Made by a program: the position numbers and the translations under genes | Notes under the pieces: generated by a model | What the model was told of the DNA's origin: nothing | The model's database searches: none | What the model saw: the letters and a program-made list of their open reading frames with translations, nothing else | In this document: in pieces, positions 1 through 5,475 of the stretch | Layout of the letters: each line of letters begins with the position of its first letter | How positions within the stretch are numbered: the stretch's first letter is position 1 | Assembly (NCBI GenBank): GCA_025928215.1 | Contig: JAICJW010000208.1 | Span: 1 to 7,941, forward strand | Reading direction: 5' to 3' | Length of the DNA: 7,941 nucleotides | Source: Chloroflexia bacterium | GTDB taxonomy: Bacteria; Chloroflexota; Chloroflexia; Thermomicrobiales; JALYUS01

Positions 1-1088
1 ACCTGGCCCGTTTCGGTGTTGTGCGAGCCGACGAAGAAATAGCAACCAGGCACGCGCGCCGTGAACTCGGAGTAATCTTCGCTCGGCATCAGCGGCGGGC
101 CGGGCTTGACATGCTCCGCGCCGACGACGGCGGCGGCAGCGTCCCGCACGAGGTCCGCCATGTGCGGGTCATTCATCACGGGATGGCCACCCGTCCGGTA
201 TTCAACCGTCGCCTTCGCACGCAGACTCTCCGCCATCTGCTCGACCAGTTGGGGAAATCGCTCGGCGACGTATTCGCCCACTTCCGCATCGAAAAAGCGC
301 GTCGTCCCGCGGAATTCGGCGGTATCAGCGATGATGTTGGCGGCGGTGCCGGCATGGAGCGAGCCGACGGTGACGACCACGGGCTTGAGCGGGTCAACTT
401 CGCGGCTAATCAGAATCTGGAGATTGCTGACGATCGTTGCGGCAACGAGCAGGGCATCCACCGTTTTATGCGGCATCGCGCCGTGCCCGCCTTGCCCTTG
501 AATCGTCACATGGTAGCCATTCGCGCCGGACATTGCCGGGCCGGAGACGACGACGACATCGCCGATGGGAAAACCCTGCCAGATATGGAGGCCGATCGTG
601 GCATCTACCGTTGGGTTTTCCATGATGCCGTCCGCCATCATCGCCCGCGCCCCGCCGCCGCCCTCTTCGGCGGGTTGGAAGCAGAAGACGACGGTGCCGG
701 GCAACTCCTCCCGGCGGCGGGCAAGGATGCGGGCAGTGGTGAGCAGGATCGAAGTATGTCCGTCATGGCCGCAGGCGTGCATCTTGCCCGCGTTTTGGGA
801 GCGGAACCCCAAGTCCGTCTCCTCCTCAATCGGCAGCGCGTCCATATCGGCGCGGATGAGCAAGGTCTTGCCCGGCTTGCCGCCCTTGAGGACACCCTTC
901 ACGCCTGTGCGCCCGATGCCCGTCACGACCGCGTCGAGGTTCAGCGCCCGCAAGCGTTCGGCGACGATACCGGCGGTGCGCTCAACATCGAACCCCGTCT
1001 CCGGGTGCATATGAAGATCGCGCCGCGTCGCGATCAACTCCGGTTCCCACTCCGCGACCTCATCACGCACATTCAGTGTCGTCACCAT
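1..1088 (-). CDS. M20D-family metallo-amidohydrolase (hippurate / N-acyl-amino-acid hydrolase type), C-terminus cut by window edge
   Basis: Reading leftward from the ATG at 1088, 362 codons stay open to the window edge. The family hydrolyses the amide bond of N-acylated amino acids or related conjugates in the cytoplasm, using a two-metal centre. Seen in the translation: LHMHPETGF near residues 25-33, RADMDALPI (79-87), HACGHDGH (104-111, with C106 and H108 as expected metal ligands), PAEEGGGGA (139-147, E141/E142 as catalytic and ligand acids), GLHIW (166-170, H168), the dimerisation-domain motif GGHGAMPH (200-207), and SEDYSEF then PGCYFFVGSHN near 336-357. A usual M20D protein is about 390-400 residues, so roughly 30-40 residues are missing, including the last metal-ligand histidine. 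A purine-rich GGGGGGAAG lies just before the ATG, and the gene starts 32 bp after the stop of the upstream gene, so the two are probably cotranscribed. The family call is firm; the substrate cannot be read from sequence. Confidence 0.93.
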   Translation of the reverse strand, partial: MVTTLNVRDEVAEWEPELIATRRDLHMHPETGFDVERTAGIVAERLRALNLDAVVTGIGRTGVKGVLKGGKPGKTLLIRADMDALPIEEETDLGFRSQNAGKMHACGHDGHTSILLTTARILARRREELPGTVVFCFQPAEEGGGGARAMMADGIMENPTVDATIGLHIWQGFPIGDVVVVSGPAMSGANGYHVTIQGQGGHGAMPHKTVDALLVAATIVSNLQILISREVDPLKPVVVTVGSLHAGTAANIIADTAEFRGTTRFFDAEVGEYVAERFPQLVEQMAESLRAKATVEYRTGGHPVMNDPHMADLVRDAAAAVVGAEHVKPGPPLMPSEDYSEFTARVPGCYFFVGSHNTETGQ

Positions 1089-1120
1089 TTCTTCCCCCCG
1101 CTTTGCGCCTGTATCCGCCG

Positions 1121-1579
1121 CTAGTCCATTGTCCCGTGGAGCCGCCGTGTCCGCTGTTTCATCACTTCCTCATCGAGCGCGCGCTGCACGCCGTCCGGGT
1201 CGTCGCGATAGCAGGCGAGATGGAACGAGGTCGCGACGAGCGGCCCATTCACCATACCCGGATGCATCGGTTCGATCAGGTTGAGATACTCCTTGCCCGC
1301 GATTGGGTCGCCGCACAGGCAGCATCGTTCGAGCGGCAGGAGTGTATCGAGATCATCTTCGTCGCCGCCAACCGCCGCGCCGAGTAAAGCCGCAACATCC
1401 GACGGATTGAGATGCTCGGCACAGTGCGGATGGGCGATCAGCGTGCCGATGATCGCGCCGCGCTCGTCTTCGGCGGCGATGTTGACGTATTCGGTACCGT
1501 GGGCGATGGCCGCGCCGCAAATGTCGCAGGTGACGGCGTATTCCGGTGTGTCTTCGAACGGATTCGTCCGGTAATCCAT
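1121..1579 (-). CDS. small Cys/His (probable zinc-binding) protein with two tandem CxxC...HxxC modules; function unknown
   Basis: The protein has 152 residues and I do not recognise a named family. It has two similar halves. Module 1 starts CDICGAAI (C18, C21), continues with GTEYVNI, and ends HPHC (H50, C53). Module 2 starts CCLCGDPI (C86, C89), continues with KEYLNLI, and ends HLAC (H120, C123). The spacing from the second cysteine to the histidine is 29 and 31 residues. This points to an internal duplication of a C2HC treble-clef or zinc-ribbon-like unit. A short acidic linker near 70-83 separates the halves, and the C-terminus is basic (KQRTRR). There is no signal peptide or membrane segment, so it is probably cytoplasmic. 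The start ATG at 1579 has no Shine-Dalgarno but sits 6 bp after a good extended -10 box, which suggests a leaderless message. The gene precedes the amidohydrolase by 32 bp in the same direction. Coding status is supported by the repeated ligand pattern; the role is unknown. Confidence 0.82.
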   Translation of the reverse strand: MDYRTNPFEDTPEYAVTCDICGAAIAHGTEYVNIAAEDERGAIIGTLIAHPHCAEHLNPSDVAALLGAAVGGDEDDLDTLLPLERCCLCGDPIAGKEYLNLIEPMHPGMVNGPLVATSFHLACYRDDPDGVQRALDEEVMKQRTRRLHGTMD

Positions 1580-1585
1580 GCCGAT

Positions 1586-1594
1586 AGTGTATCA
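1586..1594 (-). promoter_or_regulatory. extended -10 promoter, probably giving a leaderless transcript of the small Cys/His gene
   Basis: On the minus strand the sequence reads TG-A-TACACT, which fits the extended -10 form TGnTATAAT with four of six hexamer bases matching. The hexamer occupies 1586-1591 and the TG occupies 1593-1594. Only 6 bp separate the hexamer from the ATG at 1579, so transcription would begin at or next to the start codon. No Shine-Dalgarno is present in front of that ATG, which agrees with a leaderless message. I see no good -35 at 16-18 bp, as is usual for extended -10 promoters. Confidence 0.5.
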
Positions 1595-1611
1595 CAGCCC
1601 TCAGGGTGCAG

Positions 1612-1695
1612 GGATGCGTCCAAAGGTAACAGGATGAAGCAGCACAGGACGGTAGGAGAGGCAACCGCGCGACCTACCGACTTTTGGACGCATCC
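1612..1695. repeat. 84-bp nested inverted repeat in the divergent intergenic region
   Basis: The outer arms are a perfect 13-bp inverted repeat (GGATGCGTCCAAA at 1612-1624 against TTTGGACGCATCC at 1683-1695). As RNA the stem could extend by a G-U and two further pairs. A second, inner inverted repeat is nested in it: GGTAGG at 1651-1656 against CCTACC at 1673-1678, with a 16-nt loop. The element could be a small structured RNA, a regulator-binding region, or a miniature inverted-repeat element. I see no target-site duplication beside the arms, no U-tract after the right arm, and no open frame of note inside. It lies between two divergent genes, so a terminator role is not expected. Function unassigned. 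Confidence 0.55.
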
Positions 1696-1770
1696 GGCGC
1701 GGGCATAGCGCTCGACCGCTTCATCGTATAGAGTACGGTTATTGGCGAATAGACAAAAATGGAGGGATGA

Positions 1771-3162
1771 ATGGGAACAACTCTGTCTACGAACATGCCC
1801 GGCCCTGCGAACGAGTCAGGGAAGACGGTGAAGCGGCGGGGCATCCTCGCAGCGGCGGGAGCGGCGGTGGCGGCGATTGTAGCGAAGCAGACAGCACAGC
1901 CGGTTGCAGCACTCGATCCGAATGATCTCGCGCTGGGAACGGGCAACTCTACGAGCGATGCCACGACGCTCACCTATACAGGCGCTCCGCTCGACGCCAA
2001 GACCATTCTATCAGTCACCGACGGAACAATACTCAGCCCACCATGGCCTTCAGCAGTGGCAGGCTACGCCAATGGGAGTAGAGCGCATATTGGAGTGTAT
2101 GGCTATACCGGCGGAATTGCAGCAACGAGTGCCGGAGTGTATGGCAGTAGCATTGGATACGCTCCAGGAGTTTATGGCGGCAATAGTTACCCTGAATCTA
2201 ACTACGGCAACGTCGGCGTCCACGGCCAAAGCAATGGTAGCCATGGCGTCTATGGCGAAACATTCGCGCCCGCATACAGTGGCCAAGCGGGAGTCCGTGG
2301 CGCGGGCAACGGCGACGGCACTTTCGGCGTCTACGGTCTGTCCTATGGCACTGGTGTCGGCGTGCAGGGTTGGACCGACAACGGTATCGGCGTCCAGGGG
2401 ACTACTGGGGGTTCGGGCTTCCCGATCGTCGGGTTGGTTCCCACGAATACAGGTGCCAATGTTGTCTCACCGGGAGTGCTCGGCATAGGTACAAAGGGAC
2501 CGGGAGTGCAAGGCCAGTCCACCAGTGGCCATGGCCTCGTCGGTACCACCAACGCGACGGACGGCCACGCCGGGTTGATGGGCAACGCAAACAACGCGGG
2601 CGGCGTCGGCCTCATGGGCATTGGACCAGGTTACGGCACCGGATCGGCTGGCAAGGCAGGCATCTTCTATGGCAACGTGCAAATCACCGGCGGCACGCTG
2701 AGCGCGCCCGTAATGCAGGCGGCAGTGCAGCATCAGGGAGACAACTCCTACCGCCTGCTCCACACGATGGTTTCGCCCGACGGCTGGGCCGAGGACTTCG
2801 GTGACGGGACACTGACGAATGGCGCAGCGACGGTCAGCCTCGATCCCGATTTCGCCGCGCTCGTCGAGACGGTTGGCTACCACGTCTATCTGACAGAGTA
2901 TGGCGATCACCACAACCTGTTCGTGGCGACGCGGAGTGCGAGCGGATTCACGGTGCAGGCGAAGGAGACGGCGAATCCGGTCGGAGTGAAGGCGCCGACG
3001 AAGGGGGTGACCGGGGCGTTCAGTTACCGGGTGGTGGCGAAGCGGAAGGACATCAAGGCAGTGCGACTGGCGAAGGTGACACCGCCGACACCGCCGAAAT
3101 CCCCGGCCGCCTTCACGATCCCGGAGACGCCGGGGGCCAAGCCGCCAGCCAAGAATCCATAG
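1771..3162 (+). CDS. Tat-exported glycine-rich GVxG-repeat surface protein with conserved C-terminal beta domain; hypothetical
   Basis: The protein has 463 residues. The N-terminus has a twin-arginine-type signal: KRRGIL (residues 21-26) followed by an Ala-rich hydrophobic stretch (27-38), with a possible cleavage after VAA at 45-47. Residues about 105-300 carry a degenerate repeat in which GVYG, GVHG, GVRG, GVQG, GVLG or GLMG recurs every 10-15 residues (for example near 108, 122, 133, 149, 159, 174, 186, 197, 207, 235, 245, 268 and 280). This suggests a repetitive beta solenoid or fibre. From about 324 to 427 there is a distinct domain with EDFGDGTL, SLDPDFAALVET, YHVYLTEYGD and FSYRVVAKRKD. 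I recall this ending from uncharacterised secreted proteins of several environmental phyla, not from a protein of known function. The tail (437-463) is Pro/Ala/Lys-rich. The start is set by GGAGGG at 1761-1766, four bases before the ATG. Probably monocistronic. Role at the cell surface is inferred only. Confidence 0.85.
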   Translation: MGTTLSTNMPGPANESGKTVKRRGILAAAGAAVAAIVAKQTAQPVAALDPNDLALGTGNSTSDATTLTYTGAPLDAKTILSVTDGTILSPPWPSAVAGYANGSRAHIGVYGYTGGIAATSAGVYGSSIGYAPGVYGGNSYPESNYGNVGVHGQSNGSHGVYGETFAPAYSGQAGVRGAGNGDGTFGVYGLSYGTGVGVQGWTDNGIGVQGTTGGSGFPIVGLVPTNTGANVVSPGVLGIGTKGPGVQGQSTSGHGLVGTTNATDGHAGLMGNANNAGGVGLMGIGPGYGTGSAGKAGIFYGNVQITGGTLSAPVMQAAVQHQGDNSYRLLHTMVSPDGWAEDFGDGTLTNGAATVSLDPDFAALVETVGYHVYLTEYGDHHNLFVATRSASGFTVQAKETANPVGVKAPTKGVTGAFSYRVVAKRKDIKAVRLAKVTPPTPPKSPAAFTIPETPGAKPPAKNP

Positions 3163-3192
3163 GGGCGTTCAGCCCTGCATAGCCCGGTGACG

Positions 3193-3221
3193 TTGACACT
3201 GCGGGGTCGTGCGCGTACGCT
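3193..3221 (+). promoter_or_regulatory. sigma70-type promoter of the mtnP-rodA-pbpA series
   Basis: A perfect -35 hexamer TTGACA at 3193-3198 is followed by a 17-bp spacer and the weak -10 hexamer TACGCT at 3216-3221 (three of six matches). Transcription would start near 3228, giving a leader of about 24 nt that includes the Shine-Dalgarno GGAGG at 3237-3241 before the ATG at 3252. The position, after the end of the preceding gene and before a closely spaced gene series, supports it as the operon promoter. The -10 is poor, so this is a prediction. Confidence 0.5.
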
Positions 3222-3251
3222 CTCACGGGCGCACACGGAGGAACGGCAAAG

Positions 3252-4127
3252 ATGGCGGACGAGATTGGTATTGCGGTGATCGGCGGTAGCGGCCTCTATC
3301 GCATGCCCGACCTTACCGACACGGAGAGCCGGGTGATCGAGACGCCATTCGGCGCTCCGAGCGACGCGATCACGGTCGGCACACTCGCCGGGCGTCGCGT
3401 CGCGTTCCTGCCCCGTCATGGGGTCGGCCACCGGATTCCGCCATCGCTCGTCCCGTCCCATGCCAACGTCTACGCCCTGAAGTCGCTCGGCGTCCGGGCG
3501 GTTATCGCTGTCTCCGCCGTCGGCAGCCTGCGCGAAGAGATCGCGCCGCTTCACCTCGTCGTGCCCGATCAGATCGTTGATCGGACGACGAGCCGCGCGC
3601 GCACCTTTTTCGACCGCGAGGGATTGGTTGGTCATGTCTCGCTCGCGGAACCCTTCTGCCGTTCCTTGCGTGACGTGTTGATCGAAGGGGCGCGCGAGGC
3701 GGGTGCGACGGTGCATGCGGGTGGCACGTATCTCTGTATCGAAGGGCCGCGCTTCAGTACGAAAGCGGAATCGCGGCTCTACCGACAGTGGGGACTCGAC
3801 ATCATCGGCATGACGGCGATGCCGGAGGCGCAACTGGCGCGGGAAGCGGAACTCTGCTATGCCATGCTCGCCCTCGCGACGGACTACGATGTCTGGCATG
3901 AGAGCGAAGCGCCGGTGAGCGTCGAACTGGTTGTCCAGAACCTGCTGCGCAATGTCGCGACGGCACAAGATGTGATTCGCCGGATTGTGCCGCGCATCAT
4001 GTTGGATGGGAATGATGCGTGCGCGAGCGCATTGGCCGGGGCCCTGATGACGGAACCGTCGCGCGTGCCGGCGGATGTCCGCGCCCGGCTCGGCATGCTT
4101 GTTGAGAAGTATCTACCGGCACATTGA
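3252..4127 (+). CDS. mtnP: S-methyl-5'-thioadenosine phosphorylase (MTAP / PNP family)
   Basis: The enzyme phosphorolyses 5'-methylthioadenosine, the by-product of polyamine and related synthesis, to adenine and methylthioribose-1-phosphate. It is cytoplasmic, usually a trimer, and feeds methionine salvage. The 291-residue length is normal. Visible signatures: GGSGLY (11-16, phosphate-binding loop with S13), TPFGAPSDAI (31-40), RHGVGHRIPP (55-64), NVYALKSLG (72-80), GSLREEIAP (91-99), EGPRFSTKAES (164-174), GMTAMPEAQLAREAELCYA (186-204) and ATDYDVW (209-215). D211 and D213 are the acids that contact the purine base. The TAMPE and TDYD forms match MTAP rather than guanosine/inosine phosphorylases, though some archaeal-type relatives act on both kinds of substrate. 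The start ATG has GGAGG 10 nt upstream. It is the first gene after a TTGACA promoter and ends 19 bp before the rodA-like gene. No other methionine-salvage gene is in view. Confidence 0.94.
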   Translation: MADEIGIAVIGGSGLYRMPDLTDTESRVIETPFGAPSDAITVGTLAGRRVAFLPRHGVGHRIPPSLVPSHANVYALKSLGVRAVIAVSAVGSLREEIAPLHLVVPDQIVDRTTSRARTFFDREGLVGHVSLAEPFCRSLRDVLIEGAREAGATVHAGGTYLCIEGPRFSTKAESRLYRQWGLDIIGMTAMPEAQLAREAELCYAMLALATDYDVWHESEAPVSVELVVQNLLRNVATAQDVIRRIVPRIMLDGNDACASALAGALMTEPSRVPADVRARLGMLVEKYLPAH

Positions 4128-4140
4128 CACCGGTGGGGAG
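4112..4140 (+). promoter_or_regulatory. hairpin over the mtnP stop codon beside the rodA ribosome-binding site
   Basis: ACCGG at 4115-4119 pairs with CCGGT at 4130-4134 around a 10-nt loop that contains the mtnP TGA stop (4125-4127). Outward wobble and G-C pairs can extend the stem to about 4112-4137, into the GGGGAG Shine-Dalgarno (4135-4140) that serves the GTG start at 4147. Ribosomes finishing mtnP would open the stem and free the site, which would couple translation of the two genes. The 5-bp core is short, so the coupling is an inference. Confidence 0.35.
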
Positions 4141-4146
4141 TATTCT

Positions 4147-5475
4147 GTGACGACGTTTTTCCGACATGTGCGCCGGGCAGAACTGCAACTGCTCTTCCTG
4201 CCCGCCGCGTGCGCGATCATCGGCCTCCTGATCCTCGTCACGGTCCGCACCGGCGTTGCCCGCTGGGGATGGCAGGATATGAGCGTCGGGCTGGCGGTCG
4301 TCGTCGCGTTCTACATCGTCTCGCTCCTCTTTTCCGCCGTCGGTTTCACGGGCGATGAACTGCTCTTCCCGATCACGGCGGCGCTCGCCAGCCTCGGCTT
4401 TCTGATGATCCAGCGCCTCGGCCCGGCGGTCGCACCGAGCGCGCACCTCGGGGAGAAGCAACTTGTCTATCTCGTCGTCGCGCTCGCGCTGATGGCCACG
4501 ATTGCGATTGGCATGAAGCGGCAGCACCTCCGGCTGCTGCGCGATTATAAGTATTCGTGGGCGCTCGTCGGCATCGCCCTCACCGCCGCGGTGATGGTCT
4601 TCGGCGTGGAGATCAACGGCGCGCGTCTCTGGTTTAACCTCAAATTCTTTTACTTCCAGCCCGCCGAACTGCTGAAGATTATCCTCGTCATCTTCTTCGC
4701 GGCCTATCTCAGCGAGAAGCGCGAACTGCTCAATGCGCCGTATGTGGTCGGGCGGCTGCGTCTGCCGCCGCTGCCGTATCTCATGCCGATGATTACGCTC
4801 TGGGGCTTGTCGCTGATGATCGTCGTCGTTGAAAAGGACCTCGGGCAGGGGTTGCTGATCTTCGGCGTCTTTCTCTCGATGCTGTATCTGGCGAATGGCA
4901 AGATCGGCTATGTGCTCGGCGGGCTTGTCGCCTTTTGCATCGGCGCGTATGTGCTCTACCGGATATTTCCGCACGTGCAGGTGCGCGTGCAGATCTGGCT
5001 CGATCCGTGGTCGCATGGGCAGGGGACGGGATTGCAACTCGTGCAGTCGCAATACGCCCTCGCGACCGGCGGTATCTTCGGCACCGGCCTCGGACTCGGC
5101 GATCCGACGAATATCCCGCTCGTCCAGACGGACTTCGTCTTTTCCGCGATCGGTGAGGAGTTGGGGTTACTCGGCACGGTCGCGCTGCTCGTCTTCTATC
5201 TCTTCTTTGTCTATCGCGGCATCCGCATCGCGCTCGACGCGGTGGATGATTTCAGCCGCTACCTCGCGGCGGGACTGACCGCAGTCCTCGGCTTACAGGC
5301 ATTCATCATTATCGGAGGCACGGTGGGGCTTTTTCCGCTCACGGGTATCACGCTGCCGTTTATTTCGTACGGCGGCAGTTCACTGCTCTCCAACTTCATC
5401 ATTGTCGGCATGCTACTCGCCATCTCGGCGATGAAACCGGGCCGGGCCGTCGCGATTCCGGGGGTGCCGACATGA
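4147..5475 (+). CDS. rodA: RodA-type SEDS peptidoglycan glycosyltransferase (FtsW/RodA/SpoVE family)
   Basis: SEDS proteins are multi-pass membrane enzymes that polymerise lipid II into glycan strands, paired with a class B PBP. From the GTG at 4147 the protein has 442 residues with about ten or more hydrophobic segments. Family motifs: NGARLWF (157-163), FQPAELLKI (170-178), EKDLGQGLLIFG (229-240), WLDPW (284-288), QSQYALATGGIFGTGLG (300-316), TDFVFSAIGEELG (328-340) and LPFISYGGSSLL (403-414). D329 aligns with the catalytic aspartate (D262 of E. coli RodA by my own alignment). The N-terminus, with RRAELQLLFLPAA (9-21) and an extra pair of helices ending LMIQRLGP, resembles the longer actinobacterial RodA (Rv0017c type) more than enterobacterial RodA or FtsW. 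I chose GTG 4147 because GGGGAG lies 6 nt before it; an in-frame ATG at 4075 would overlap mtnP by 53 bp and lacks a site. The stop overlaps the pbpA start by ATGA. RodA is favoured over FtsW by the PbpA-like partner. Confidence 0.92.
   Translation: MTTFFRHVRRAELQLLFLPAACAIIGLLILVTVRTGVARWGWQDMSVGLAVVVAFYIVSLLFSAVGFTGDELLFPITAALASLGFLMIQRLGPAVAPSAHLGEKQLVYLVVALALMATIAIGMKRQHLRLLRDYKYSWALVGIALTAAVMVFGVEINGARLWFNLKFFYFQPAELLKIILVIFFAAYLSEKRELLNAPYVVGRLRLPPLPYLMPMITLWGLSLMIVVVEKDLGQGLLIFGVFLSMLYLANGKIGYVLGGLVAFCIGAYVLYRIFPHVQVRVQIWLDPWSHGQGTGLQLVQSQYALATGGIFGTGLGLGDPTNIPLVQTDFVFSAIGEELGLLGTVALLVFYLFFVYRGIRIALDAVDDFSRYLAAGLTAVLGLQAFIIIGGTVGLFPLTGITLPFISYGGSSLLSNFIIVGMLLAISAMKPGRAVAIPGVPT

Noticed and set aside
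21..1124. Long rightward open frame (367 codons) opposite the amidohydrolase
   Set aside because: The opposite strand carries a continuous M20D protein with all its motifs. The rightward translation is Arg/His/Asp-rich with no recognisable domain, as expected for an antisense shadow in GC-rich DNA.
1651..1678. T-box riboswitch-like stretch (AGGCAACCGCG within the inner hairpin)
   Set aside because: It resembles the T-box core but lacks the UGGN bulge needed to pair with a tRNA NCCA end and has an extra base. There is no specifier stem, and the downstream gene is not a tRNA synthetase or amino-acid gene.
1700..1760. Promoter for the surface-protein gene (TATAGA at 1727-1732 as -10)
   Set aside because: The hexamer is plausible but no acceptable -35 or extended -10 TG accompanies it at the right distance, so no promoter is annotated there.
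3161..3176. Possible terminator hairpin after the surface-protein gene (GGGC-GTTCA-GCCC)
   Set aside because: The stem is only 4 bp and no U-tract follows; not enough to call.
3024..3968. Leftward 314-codon open frame opposite the surface-protein end and mtnP
   Set aside because: It spans two unrelated plus-strand genes and an operon promoter, and shows no domain; the plus-strand mtnP call is secure.
4075..4147. Earlier ATG at 4075 as the rodA start
   Set aside because: It would overlap mtnP by 53 bp without a good ribosome-binding site and adds a non-hydrophobic leader; GTG at 4147 has GGGGAG 6 nt upstream.
3997..5052. Leftward 351-codon open frame opposite rodA, very rich in Glu, Asp, Arg and Gln
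   Set aside because: The charged composition is the antisense image of hydrophobic codons in the membrane protein on the plus strand, which has clear SEDS motifs.
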